The notes beneath the pieces were generated by a model. That model did no database searches and had not been told where the DNA came from. It was given only the letters and a program-made list of their open reading frames with translations. A DNA stretch of 64,000 nt from Actinokineospora terrae (lineage in GTDB: Bacteria; Actinomycetota; Actinomycetes; Mycobacteriales; Pseudonocardiaceae): NCBI RefSeq assembly GCF_900111175.1, contig NZ_FOGI01000005.1:473404-537403 (forward strand). Reading direction: 5' to 3'. Below, piece after piece: positions 45,181 through 54,494 of the stretch (the stretch's first letter is position 1; the number at the start of each line of letters is the position of its first letter). The position numbers and the translations under genes are program-made.

Positions 45181-48100
45181 TTACTCGAAGGCCTTCTCGA
45201 TCAGGGAACGCTGCTCCAGCTCGTGCACCTTGCTCGACCCCGCCGACGGGGCGGACATGGGGCGGCGGGAGACGCGGGTGATGCGGGTGACGCGGTCCGG
45301 GAACAGTTCCGGCAGCGCCAGGCCGTAGAACGGCCAGGAACCCTGGTTGGCCGGTTCCTCCTGCACCCAGCGGATGTCGGCGGCGTTCGGGTAGCGGTCG
45401 AAGATGGCGCCGATCTTGCGCTGCGGCACCGGGTACAGCTGCTCGACCCGGACCACCGCCACATCGGTGATGCCGCGCTTGGCCTGCTCGGCGGCCAGCT
45501 CGTAGTACAGCTTGCCGGAGACGAACAGGATCTTGCGCACCCCGGCCGGGTCCGGCCTGGTCGGGTCGTCGATGATCGACTCGAAGCGGGTGTCGTCGAT
45601 GAAGTCCTCGACCGGGGAGACCGCGGCCTTGTTGCGCAGCATGGACTTCGGGGTGAACACCACCAGCGGGCGCTGCACGCCGTCGAGGGCGTGGCGGCGC
45701 AGCAGGTGGAAGTAGTTCGCCGGGGTCGACGGCACCGAGACGGTCATCGAGCCCTCGGCGCACAGCTGCAGCCAGCGCTCGATGCGGCCCGAGGTGTGGT
45801 CGGGACCCTGGCCCTCGTGCCCGTGCGGCAGCAGCACCACCACATCGGACACCTGGCCCCACTTGGCCTCCGACGAGGAGATGTACTCGTCGATCACCGA
45901 CTGGGCGCCGTTGACGAAGTCGCCGAACTGCGCCTCCCACAGCACCAGCGCGTCCGGGTTGGCCACCGAGTAGCCGTACTCGAAGCCCAGCGCCGCGTAC
46001 TCCGAGAGCGCCGAGTCGTAGACCATGAACTTGCCCTGGTCCTCGGACAGGTTCTGCAGCGGCAGGTACTCGCGGCCGGACTTGCGGTCGATCACCGCGG
46101 CGTGCCGCTGGGTGAAGGTGCCGCGGCGCGAGTCCTGACCGGCCAGCCGCACCGAGCGGCCCTCCAGGGTCAGCGACCCGAACGCCAGCAGCTCGCCGAA
46201 CGCCCAGTCGATGCCACCCTCGCGGGCCATCTTCTCGCGGCGCTCCAGCACCGGCTTGACCCTGGGGTGCACGGTGAACCCGTCCGGCAGCATCACGTGC
46301 GCGTCGGCGATGCGCTCGAGCACCGAGCGGTCCACGCCGGTCGACAGCTTCGCCGGGACCTGCTGGTCGCGCTCCACCGACGGGCTCGGCGAGATCGGGT
46401 GCTTCTCCAGCTCCCGCACCTCGTTGAACACGTGCTCGAGCTGGCTGGAGAAGTCCCGCAGCGCCTTCTCAGCCTCCTCGACCGAGATGTCACCGCGGCC
46501 GATCAGCGCCTCGGTGTAGCCCTTCCGGACACTGCGCTTGGTGTCGATGATGTCGTACATGCCCGGCTGGGTCATCGAGGGGTCGTCGCCCTCGTTGTGG
46601 CCGCGGCGGCGGTAGCAGACCAGGTCGACCACGACGTCCTTGTTGAACGTCTGCCGGTAGTCCATCGCCAGCCGCGCCACCCAGTAGCACGCCTCCGGGT
46701 CGTCGCCGTTCACGTGGAACACCGGCGCCTGGATCATCTTCGCCACGTCGGTCGCGTACTGCGAGGAGCGCGAGTGCTCCGGCGCGGTGGTGAACCCGAC
46801 CTGGTTGTTGATGACCACGTGCACGGTGCCGCCGGTGCGGTAGCCGCGCAGCAACGCCAGGTTCAGCGTCTCGGCGACCACGCCCTGACCGGCGAACGCG
46901 GCGTCGCCGTGCAGCGCGACCGGCAGCACGGAGAACCCGACGCCGCTCTCGTCGCCCTTGTCCAGCAGGTCCTGCTTGGCCCGCACGATGCCCTCGAGCA
47001 CCGGGTCGACGGTCTCCAGGTGCGACGGGTTCGCCGTCAGCGACACCCGGGTCTCCCCGTCGCCGAACATCCGGAAGTACTTGCCCTCGGCGCCCAGGTG
47101 GTACTTCACGTCACCGGAACCGTGCGCCTGGCCCGGGTCGAGGTTGCCCTCGAACTCCTGGAAGATCTGCGAGATCGGCTTGCCGACGATGTTGGCCAGC
47201 ACGTTGAGCCGACCGCGGTGCGGCATGCCGATGACGACCTCGTCGAGCTCGTACTCGGCCGCCTTGTCCAGCAGCGTGTCCAGCAGCGGGATGACCGACT
47301 CGCCGCCCTCGAGCGAGAACCGCTTCTGCCCCACGTACTTGGTCTGCAGGAACGTCTCGAACGCCTCGGCCGCGTTGAGCTTGCTCAGCACGTACTTCTG
47401 CACCGCCGCGGCGGGCTTCTCGTGCGCGACCTCGACCCGCTCCTGGATCCAGCGCCGCTCGGCCGGGTCGAGGATGTAGGTGTACTCCACGCCGACGGTG
47501 CGGCAGTACGAGTCGCGCAGCACGCCGAGCACGTCGCGCAGCTTCATCCGCTCTTTGCCCGCGAACCCGCCGACCGGGAACTCGCGGTCGAGGTCCCACA
47601 GGGTCAACCCGTGCGAGCGGACGTCGAGGTCCTCGTGCTTGCGCTGCCGGTAGTTCAGCGGGTCGGTGTCGGCCATCAGGTGGCCGCGGGTGCGGTAGGC
47701 GTCGATCAGGCCGATCACCCGCGCGGTCTTGTCGACCGGGCCCTCGGAGATGTCCTCGGTCCAGCGGATCGGCTCGTAGGGGATCCGCAGCGAGGTGAAG
47801 ATGTCGTCGTAGAACCCGTCCTCACCCAGCAGCAGGTGGTGGATCTCGCGCAGGAACTCGCCGGACTCGGCGCCCTGGATGATCCGGTGGTCGTAGGTGG
47901 AGGTCAGCGTGATGATCTTGCTGATGCCCATCTCGATGAGCGTCTTCTCGCTGGCGCCCTGGAACGGTGCCGGGTACTCCATCGCGCCGACGCCCAGGAT
48001 CGCGCCCTGGCCGACCGAGAGCCGCGGCACCGAGTGGTTGGTGCCGATGCCGCCGGGGTTGGTCAGCGAGATCGTGGTGCCCGCGAAGTCGTCCGCGGTG

Positions 48101-48987
48101 AGCGAGCCGCCGCGGGCCTTGCGGATCAGGTCCTCGTAGGCCTGCCAGAACTGCTGGAAGGACATCCCCTCGCAGCCCTTGATGGAGGCCACCACCAGGT
48201 TGCGGGTGCCGTCCTTGCCCGGCAGGTCGATCGCCAGGCCCAGGTTGACGTGCGCCGGGGTGACCCCCTGCGGCTTGCCGTCCGCCTCGGTGTAGTGCCG
48301 GTTCATGTTCGGGTACGCCTCGAGCGCCCTGAGCATGGCGTAGCCGATCAGGTGGGTGAAGGAGACCTTCCCGCCCCTGGTCCGCTTCAGGTGGTTGTTG
48401 ATCACGATGCGGTTGTCGGCCAGCAGCTTCGCCGGGACCGCGCGCACGCTGGTCGCGGTCGGCAGCGACAGCGACGCGTTCATGTTCTTCGCGATCGCGG
48501 CGGCGGCACCGCGCAGCGGCTTGCGCTCCTCCTCACCGGAGGACACGGGCGGCTGCGGCGGCTTGGCCGGGTTCTTGTTGTTCGCGGGCGCGACGGCCTC
48601 AGCCGACTTCGCGGGCGCCGCGGCGGCGGTCGCGGGCGACGTCGTGGGCCTGCCGTTGCCGGACGCTGGCTTGGCGGGGGGCGCGGCGGTCTTGGTGGCG
48701 CCCGCGGCGTTGGTCGCGTTCGCGCCCTTGGTCGCCGCGCTCGCGGTGGTGGTGGCACTGTTCGCCGGTGCGGCGGCCTCGGCCTTCGCCTTCGCGGCAC
48801 CGGTGTCGGCCGCGGTCTTGGCCTGAGCGGCCCCCTGGGTCGCTGCTCGCGGTGTTGGCTTGTAGTCCGCGAAGAAGTCGTGCCACGCGGGGTCTACCGA
48901 CGAAGGGTCCGCGAGGAACTGCTCGTACATCTCCTCGACGAGCCACTCGTTCGCACCGAACTGTGACGCAGGGCTGCTGCTGGACAC
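45181..48987 (-). CDS. kgd: Multifunctional 2-oxoglutarate metabolism enzyme (Kgd/SucA type)
   Basis: 1268 residues. The N-terminal tag [20 protein letters not shown] is followed by an A/P/K-rich linker (about 50-155) and an E2-type acyltransferase domain (about 165-375) ending in [15 protein letters not shown]. The E1 part follows: [38 protein letters not shown] with the thiamine-binding region, and [17 protein letters not shown]. This fusion replaces separate SucA and SucB in actinobacteria and oxidises or decarboxylates 2-oxoglutarate in the TCA cycle. GTG start. The family is normally controlled by GarA-like FHA proteins; none is encoded here. Confidence 0.96.
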   Translation of the reverse strand: MSSSSPASQFGANEWLVEEMYEQFLADPSSVDPAWHDFFADYKPTPRAATQGAAQAKTAADTGAAKAKAEAAAPANSATTTASAATKGANATNAAGATKTAAPPAKPASGNGRPTTSPATAAAAPAKSAEAVAPANNKNPAKPPQPPVSSGEEERKPLRGAAAAIAKNMNASLSLPTATSVRAVPAKLLADNRIVINNHLKRTRGGKVSFTHLIGYAMLRALEAYPNMNRHYTEADGKPQGVTPAHVNLGLAIDLPGKDGTRNLVVASIKGCEGMSFQQFWQAYEDLIRKARGGSLTADDFAGTTISLTNPGGIGTNHSVPRLSVGQGAILGVGAMEYPAPFQGASEKTLIEMGISKIITLTSTYDHRIIQGAESGEFLREIHHLLLGEDGFYDDIFTSLRIPYEPIRWTEDISEGPVDKTARVIGLIDAYRTRGHLMADTDPLNYRQRKHEDLDVRSHGLTLWDLDREFPVGGFAGKERMKLRDVLGVLRDSYCRTVGVEYTYILDPAERRWIQERVEVAHEKPAAAVQKYVLSKLNAAEAFETFLQTKYVGQKRFSLEGGESVIPLLDTLLDKAAEYELDEVVIGMPHRGRLNVLANIVGKPISQIFQEFEGNLDPGQAHGSGDVKYHLGAEGKYFRMFGDGETRVSLTANPSHLETVDPVLEGIVRAKQDLLDKGDESGVGFSVLPVALHGDAAFAGQGVVAETLNLALLRGYRTGGTVHVVINNQVGFTTAPEHSRSSQYATDVAKMIQAPVFHVNGDDPEACYWVARLAMDYRQTFNKDVVVDLVCYRRRGHNEGDDPSMTQPGMYDIIDTKRSVRKGYTEALIGRGDISVEEAEKALRDFSSQLEHVFNEVRELEKHPISPSPSVERDQQVPAKLSTGVDRSVLERIADAHVMLPDGFTVHPRVKPVLERREKMAREGGIDWAFGELLAFGSLTLEGRSVRLAGQDSRRGTFTQRHAAVIDRKSGREYLPLQNLSEDQGKFMVYDSALSEYAALGFEYGYSVANPDALVLWEAQFGDFVNGAQSVIDEYISSSEAKWGQVSDVVVLLPHGHEGQGPDHTSGRIERWLQLCAEGSMTVSVPSTPANYFHLLRRHALDGVQRPLVVFTPKSMLRNKAAVSPVEDFIDDTRFESIIDDPTRPDPAGVRKILFVSGKLYYELAAEQAKRGITDVAVVRVEQLYPVPQRKIGAIFDRYPNAADIRWVQEEPANQGSWPFYGLALPELFPDRVTRITRVSRRPMSAPSAGSSKVHELEQRSLIEKAFE

Positions 48988-49118
48988 GGCTGGCTCTCGC
49001 CTCTATCCATCTCGATCTCGACTTGAACACACTCCCCGTCAGGCTAGTCCCCCGGTCAGGACGGTGGTCACTCAACCAACCGGCCGTGGCGCACCTCATG
49101 TGTGGTGCCGCCAACTGT

Positions 49119-49136
49119 ATCGGTTGAGTAACCGAT
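49119..49136. promoter_or_regulatory. Palindrome upstream of kgd
   Basis: ATCGGTT-GAGT-AACCGAT is a perfect 7-base inverted repeat centred 140 bases upstream of the kgd start. Candidate operator. The remainder of 48988-49373 holds no gene that I can support. Confidence 0.4.
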
Positions 49137-49373
49137 CATGTGGGGTAAGTCGCTGTCCGCTGTGGTCCGCCCGTCCACTCTGTGGGCAACTGTTCCCACC
49201 CTGTTCACCCCACTGAGTGATCGGCGAACGGTCGCTGAATGGTCTTGATCCGGACGCCACGCTGCTGGGAGTGGAAGGCGAGCGGTCGGGCGTTCGGCTC
49301 TCGGTCTCGGCTGCGCCGTCGACGGTTGACGGCTCGCCTTCGGCATTGCGGTGGGGCGCGATTTACGAACTAG

Positions 49374-49515
49374 CTCGATGGGGCGAACTTGTTTTGCGCG
49401 GGGCCCCTACGACACCCGGGCAGAACCACAAAGCAGGGGCCGAAAAGCAGGCCCTGCCGCGTGGGCGACGCTACGGGTGCCGTTCCCCCACACAAAACAA
49501 GTCCGCCCCATCGAG
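49374..49515. repeat. Palindromic MITE-like element, copy 1
   Basis: A 142-base element bounded by 23-base inverted repeats (49374-49396 and 49493-49515) with one mismatch. Inside are further stems, such as GCAGGGGCC with GGCCCTGC. Most of it recurs in inverted orientation at 63800-63916. It encodes no protein: the open frames across it have no start signal and are just translations of the palindrome. Confidence 0.7.
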
Positions 49516-49536
49516 CAGTTGGCACCAGCGACTCCG

Positions 49537-49669
49537 AGGAGCGTTGTTCGGCCAACGTTGCAGAGGGGCGCGTGTGGACCAACAGCTGTAGCGGGCGCGT
49601 TGGGGCCAACGTTGTCGAGGGGTGCGTTTAGACCAACGTCTGTGAGGGGTGCGTTGGGGCCAACGATGG
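49537..49669. repeat. Tandem ~27-base repeats with GTTGG/CCAAC dyads
   Basis: About five degenerate units. Each carries a GCGTT..GG(C)CAACG core such as GCGTTGGGGCCAACG (49594-49608 and, with a final variant, 49651-49665). Units begin near 49537, 49562, 49589, 49615 and 49643. A partial unit set also follows the second palindromic copy at 63703-63780. Repeat spacing is constant but the intervening bases are similar too, so this is not a CRISPR array. Confidence 0.6.
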
Positions 49670-49755
49670 GTGTTGGACCCGCAGTGCCCTCAGGAGTGTT
49701 GGCCTCAACGCACCTTCTCCGAGGCGTGGCCGATGTCGATGAGTGACGGGGTGGG

Positions 49756-52700
49756 CTAGTGGGTGGGGTTGAGGGTGGGGGGCGGGGTGGTGGGGTCGAG
49801 GGTGCCCTGGTGCCAGAGGCGGGCGTAGGGGCCGTTGGCGGTGAGGAGGGTGGAGTGGGGGCCTTGTTCGACGATGCGGCCGTTGGCGAGGACGACTATG
49901 TGGTCGGCTTGGGCGGCGGTGGCCAGGCGGTGGGCTACTACGAAGGTGGTGCGGTGGGCGGTGAGGTGTTGGCTGGCGCGCAGGACGGCGGATTCGGTGG
50001 CGGGGTCCAGGGCGGCGGTGGCCTCGTCGAGCAGGAGGATGTCGGGGGAGACGAGTTCGGCGCGGGCTAGGGCGATGAGTTGGCGTTGGCCCGCGGACAG
50101 GCCCTGGCCGCGTTCGCCGACGGGGTGGCGGAAGCCGTTGGTGAGGGTGGTGACCATGGGGAGGGCGCCGACGTCGCGGGTGGCGGACTCGATGGTGGCC
50201 GGGGTGGAGTCGGGGCGGCCGTAGGCGACGTTGCGGGCCACGTCGCCGGTGAACAGGTGGGCCTCCTGGGGAACGACGCCGAGGCGGGACCGGTAGTCCG
50301 AGGGCGTGTACGACCGCAGGTCGACCCCGTCGACCAGCACCGCACCCCCGGTCGGGTCGTAGAACCGGGCGATCAGCTTGACCACCGTCGACTTGCCCGC
50401 CCCGGTGGCCCCCACCAGCGCGACCGTCGACCCGGCGGGCACCCGCAGCGACAGCCCCGACACCGCGGGCCGGTCCGCGCCCGGGTACGTGAAGGTGACA
50501 TCGCGCAGCTCGACCTCCCCGCGGAACCGCTCGGGCACCGGCGCCGGGTCCGCGGGCGGCACCACCGAGGTCGGCGTGCGCAGCAGGTCGGCGATCCGGC
50601 GCAACCCGACCCTGGCCTGCTGGTACCCGTCGAACACGGTCGAGAGCTGCTGCACCGGCGAGAAGAACAGCCCCAGGTACAGCAGGAACGCCAGCAGCAC
50701 GCCGGGGCTCAGGTCCCCGGTCGCCACCCGGTTCGCGCCGACCACCAGCACCGCGGCCTGCCCGAGCCCGGACAGCATCGTCACGAACGGGAAGTACGTC
50801 GAGATGTAGCGCTGCGCCCGCAGCCTGGTCCGCCGGTAGGCGTCGCTGCGCTCGGCGAACCGCCGCGCCGACACCTCCTCGCGGGTGTACGCCTGCGCGA
50901 CCCGCAACCCGGTCACGTTCTCCTGCATGTCCGCGTTGACCGCGCTGACCTCCTCCCTGGCCTGCGTGTACGCCGAGGACGCCAGCCGCTGGAAGACCAC
51001 GGTCGCCACCACCAGCACCGGCACCGCGGCCAGCGCGACCAGCGCCAGCGACAGGTCGGTCACCAGCAGCGCCACCGTCACCGCGACCACCGTCACCACG
51101 CTGGCCACCGCTGTCGTCAGCCCGGTCTGCAGGAACGTCGACAACGCGTCCACGTCGGTCGTCATCCTGGTCATGATCCGACCGGCCAGCTCGCGCTCGT
51201 AGTAGTCCAACCCGAGCCGTTGCAGGTGGGCGTAACTGCGCATCCGGAGCAGGTAGAGCAACCGCTCCCCGACGCGCGCGGTCAGCACCGTCGTCACTGC
51301 CGTGTTCAGCCACATCACCACGACCAACCCGGCCGCGAGCACCGTGACCAGCACCAGCGTGCTCACCGCCCCGGTCAGCACGCCCTCGTCGATCCCCTGC
51401 CGGAACAGCGCGGGCATCGCCACCGCCGTCACCGAGTCGAGCACCACCAGCCCGAGCACCACGGCCAACGCCCACCGCGCGGGCCGCAACAGCCCCCGCA
51501 GCCGGAACCCCGGATCGGGCGCCGTCGGGTCCTCCCCGCGCAGCTGGGGCTCCTCCACGGCGGGCGGCAGGGCCTGCACCCGGGCCAGCAGGTCCTCGGT
51601 CGCCGGTATCCCGCTCAGCGCCGCGCTCGTGCCCCCGCCCATGCGCCCACCCCGACCACCGGGCGCCCCGATCGCCTGCTGCGCGGTCCGTACCGCCACC
51701 GGCGCGTCCGGCGCGGTCTCCGGCCACAGCGCCGCCGTGATCCCGTCCGGCCCCGGCGCAGCCGCGACCGCGCCCCCCGGCTCCTCGATCGCCTCGCCCG
51801 GCCCGGCCAGCAGCGCCCGGTACAGGTCGCACCGCCCGGTCAGCTCCGCGTGCGTGCCGACGTCGACCACCGTGCCGCCGTCGAGCACCGCGATCCGGTC
51901 CGCCAGCGCCAGCGTCGACCGGCGGTGCGCGATCAGCAGCGTCGTCCGCTCCGCCGTCACCGCGCGCAGCGTGTCGTGGATGGCCGACTCGGTCAGCGTG
52001 TCCACCGCCGAGGTCGCGTCGTCGAGCACCAGCACCCTCGGGTCCGACAGCAGTGCCCTGGCCAACGCCACCCGTTGGCGCTGCCCGCCGGACAGCGTCA
52101 ACCCGCGTTCACCGACCACCGTGTCGTACCCCTCGGGCAGCGCGGTGATGAACTCGTGCGCCTGCGCCGCCCGCGCGGCCGCCTCCACGTCCGCCGCCGT
52201 CGCGTCCGGCCTGCCGTAGGCGATGTTCGCCCGCACCGAGTCCGAGAACAGGAACGCCTCCTCGAACACCACCCCGACCGTGCCGCGCAACGACGCCAAC
52301 CGCAGGTCGCGCAGGTCGACCCCGCCGATCCGGATGGCACCGGACTGCACGTCGTAGAACCGGGGCAGCAGCAGCGACACCGTCGACTTGCCGGACCCCG
52401 CCGTCCCCACCAGCGCCAACGTCTCCCCGGGAGAGATCCGCAGGCTCACCCCGTCGAGCACCGGCTCGCTGCGCGTGTACCCGAACCGCACGTCGTCGAG
52501 CTCCACCGAGACCGGACCCGCGGGCACCGCCACCGCGTCCGGCTTCTCGGTCACGTCCGGCTGCGAGTCGACCAGTTCGTAGACCCGCTCCACCCCGGCC
52601 CTGGCCAGCTGCGCGTTCACCAGCAGCCCGGCCAGCATCCTGGTCGGCCCCACCAGGTTCGCCACGTACCCGGCGAAGGCCAGGAACGTGCCCAGGGTGA

Positions 52701-53514
52701 CCTGACCGCGCAGCGCCATGTACCCGCCGAGCGCCAGCACCGCCACCTGCCCGGCCGCGGGCATCGCCACCAGGGTCGCCGCGGGCCGCGAGGTGATCCG
52801 CGCACTGCGCATCCGCTCCGCGTAGAGCCGCCGCGCCGCCCGCTCCAGCCGCGTGACCTCCCTGGCCTCTTGGCCGAACCCCTTCACCACGCGGACCCCG
52901 GTGACGGTCTCCTCCACCTGCTGCGCCACGTCGGCAGCGCTCTGCTGCGCCGACCACGTCGCCGGGAACAGCCGCGTCCTGCTCCGCGCGGCCACCACCG
53001 CGACCACCGGCGTCACCACCAGCGCGACCACGGTCAGCAGCGGCGAGAGCCACAGCATCGCGCCCAGCGCCAGCACCGCGAACACCACCGTGCCGACCGA
53101 CAGCGGCACCATCATCAGCAGCCCCTGCACCAGCTGCAGGTCGGTGATCGAGCGGGACACCACCTGCCCGGTGCGCAGCGCGTCCTGCTTGCCGCCGTCG
53201 AGCCGCTGCACCGCGCGGAACACCGCCTGGCGCAGGTCGTGCTGCACGTCCAGGGCCAGCCTGCCGCCCAGGTACCGGCGCAGGAACGCGCTGGCGAAGG
53301 TCAGCACCTCCAGCCCGACCAGCCCGGCGACCAGCCAGCCCAGCCCCACCGTGTGCCCGGCCACGGCGTTGTCGATCACGAACTTGACCAGCAGCGGCCC
53401 GACGGCCTGGAAGCCGACGCCGACCACCGAGGCGGCCAGGGCGGACAGCACCAGGGCGCGGTGTCGCCAGCAGGCGCTGCTGAGTCGGCGGATCCAGCCG
53501 GGGGATGTCGTCAC
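49756..53514 (-). CDS. Fused ABC exporter (TMD-NBD-TMD-NBD)
   Basis: 1252 residues, both halves of a heterodimeric type IV exporter in one chain. NBD1: Walker A LVGTAGSGKST, signature LSGGQRQRVALARAL, Walker B VLVLDDATSAVD, with Asp instead of the catalytic Glu. NBD2: LVGATGAGKST, signature LSAGQRQLIALARAEL, Walker B ILLLDEATAALD, with the Glu. So one ATP site is degenerate and one is competent, as in TM287/288. Each TMD has about six helices. Substrates of such proteins are drugs, lipids or siderophores; unknown here. GTG start. The nearest similar mycobacterial design is Rv0194. Confidence 0.93.
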   Translation of the reverse strand: MTTSPGWIRRLSSACWRHRALVLSALAASVVGVGFQAVGPLLVKFVIDNAVAGHTVGLGWLVAGLVGLEVLTFASAFLRRYLGGRLALDVQHDLRQAVFRAVQRLDGGKQDALRTGQVVSRSITDLQLVQGLLMMVPLSVGTVVFAVLALGAMLWLSPLLTVVALVVTPVVAVVAARSRTRLFPATWSAQQSAADVAQQVEETVTGVRVVKGFGQEAREVTRLERAARRLYAERMRSARITSRPAATLVAMPAAGQVAVLALGGYMALRGQVTLGTFLAFAGYVANLVGPTRMLAGLLVNAQLARAGVERVYELVDSQPDVTEKPDAVAVPAGPVSVELDDVRFGYTRSEPVLDGVSLRISPGETLALVGTAGSGKSTVSLLLPRFYDVQSGAIRIGGVDLRDLRLASLRGTVGVVFEEAFLFSDSVRANIAYGRPDATAADVEAAARAAQAHEFITALPEGYDTVVGERGLTLSGGQRQRVALARALLSDPRVLVLDDATSAVDTLTESAIHDTLRAVTAERTTLLIAHRRSTLALADRIAVLDGGTVVDVGTHAELTGRCDLYRALLAGPGEAIEEPGGAVAAAPGPDGITAALWPETAPDAPVAVRTAQQAIGAPGGRGGRMGGGTSAALSGIPATEDLLARVQALPPAVEEPQLRGEDPTAPDPGFRLRGLLRPARWALAVVLGLVVLDSVTAVAMPALFRQGIDEGVLTGAVSTLVLVTVLAAGLVVVMWLNTAVTTVLTARVGERLLYLLRMRSYAHLQRLGLDYYERELAGRIMTRMTTDVDALSTFLQTGLTTAVASVVTVVAVTVALLVTDLSLALVALAAVPVLVVATVVFQRLASSAYTQAREEVSAVNADMQENVTGLRVAQAYTREEVSARRFAERSDAYRRTRLRAQRYISTYFPFVTMLSGLGQAAVLVVGANRVATGDLSPGVLLAFLLYLGLFFSPVQQLSTVFDGYQQARVGLRRIADLLRTPTSVVPPADPAPVPERFRGEVELRDVTFTYPGADRPAVSGLSLRVPAGSTVALVGATGAGKSTVVKLIARFYDPTGGAVLVDGVDLRSYTPSDYRSRLGVVPQEAHLFTGDVARNVAYGRPDSTPATIESATRDVGALPMVTTLTNGFRHPVGERGQGLSAGQRQLIALARAELVSPDILLLDEATAALDPATESAVLRASQHLTAHRTTFVVAHRLATAAQADHIVVLANGRIVEQGPHSTLLTANGPYARLWHQGTLDPTTPPPTLNPTH

Positions 53515-53530
53515 CCGGCCAGCCTAAGCA

Positions 53531-53588
53531 CGAGGCCGCCCTCCGGGGGGAGAGCGGCCTCGGCCTGTGCACAACCCAGGGGGTTGTG
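53531..53588 (-). terminator. Two hairpins after the ABC-2 permease
   Basis: On the minus strand the stem CACAACCC/GGGTTGTG (53570-53577 with 53581-53588) comes first, six bases after the permease stop, then CGAGGCCGC (53531-53539) with 53554-53562. Both sit in the 80-base gap before the fused exporter. Confidence 0.65.
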
Positions 53589-53594
53589 GATGAC

Positions 53595-54494
53595 TCAGGT
53601 GATGTCGCGCTTGGCGTTGCGGGCCAGACCGGCGCCGAACAGCGCGGCCGTCCAGGCCAGGAAGATCAGCCCGCTCACCCACAGCGAGAACGCACCCGGC
53701 GCGCCTGCCGCGGCCCGCACCACCGTCTCGATCCGGTCCTCGGTCTCGGCGTCGATCGAGCCGCCCGCGCCCAGCACGATGCCCTGGATCTGGTCGAACA
53801 GCAGCGCGCTCGCGGTCGACCCGGTCAACCCGTTCGCCGAGCCGTTGAGCATGACGCCCGCCAGGTTCGGCACGTCCGTGCCCGCCAGCAGCAGCTCGCT
53901 GACCGGGCCGATGATCAGCGAGTAGACCAGCAGGATCACCACGGACCCGGTGGTCGAGCCGATCAGCGCGCCGACACCGACCCCGACCAGGGTCCACAGC
54001 ACGATCTGGATGATCCCGGCGAGCAGGATCAGGAACCACTGCTTGCCCTCGGGCAGGTAGTTGCTCGTCGCCCCGGTCGCCGTGCCCGCGCTGACCAGCA
54101 ACGCCACCGCGACGCCGTAGATCAGGCCCCAGATGACGTAGGTGATGCCCTTCGCGCCGAGCACCGCGGCCCTGGTCGGCCCGGTCAGGAACGTGGTGGT
54201 GATCGTCCGGTGCCGCAGCTCCGAGGAGATCGCCAGCGCGCCGAAGACCATCGGGAAGATCGACGACAGGTTGATCGCCCTGGTCAGCGCGATCACCGAC
54301 CAGGAGATCTCGTCGATGGGCACCCGGAACCTGGCGAACACCGAGTCGTTGGCCAGGCTGTCGGCCGCGTCGGTGGCCAGCGCGGACCAGCCCCACGCGA
54401 CCAGGAACGCCATCACCAGCGCCGGGATGAGCAGCGCCCACCACAGCTTGGTGGTGAGGATCTTGCGGAACTCCGCCGAGATCAAGTCGCCCAT
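53595..54494 (-). CDS. ABC-2 type export permease
   Basis: 299 residues and about six membrane helices, beginning MGDLISAEFRKILTTKLWWA, the typical ABC-2 amphipathic entry. Later helices include IAGIIQIVLWTLVGVGVGAL-like IIQIVLWTLVGVGVGAL, SVVILLVYSLIIGPVSELLL and LWVSGLIFLAWTAALFGAGL. Its start and the ATPase stop share one base, so the two form an operon and one exporter. Cargo unknown. Confidence 0.9.
   Translation of the reverse strand: MGDLISAEFRKILTTKLWWALLIPALVMAFLVAWGWSALATDAADSLANDSVFARFRVPIDEISWSVIALTRAINLSSIFPMVFGALAISSELRHRTITTTFLTGPTRAAVLGAKGITYVIWGLIYGVAVALLVSAGTATGATSNYLPEGKQWFLILLAGIIQIVLWTLVGVGVGALIGSTTGSVVILLVYSLIIGPVSELLLAGTDVPNLAGVMLNGSANGLTGSTASALLFDQIQGIVLGAGGSIDAETEDRIETVVRAAAGAPGAFSLWVSGLIFLAWTAALFGAGLARNAKRDIT

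Noticed and set aside
45223..48966. A 1247-codon open frame antisense to kgd
   Set aside because: It is the GC-skew shadow of kgd; composition is Arg/His/Gln/Asp-rich with no motif, and the kgd frame is certain.
49537..49669. CRISPR-like array
   Set aside because: Units are degenerate along their whole length with no constant repeat and variable spacer, and no cas gene is present.
49351..49746. Protein-coding frames in the palindromic element (also 63650-63941)
   Set aside because: Similar peptides arise on both strands because the DNA is a repeat; no start signals, and the conservation is at DNA level.
50080..53925. A 1281-codon open frame antisense to the fused ABC exporter
   Set aside because: Same reason: the opposite strand encodes a clear two-NBD transporter and this frame has no recognisable domain.
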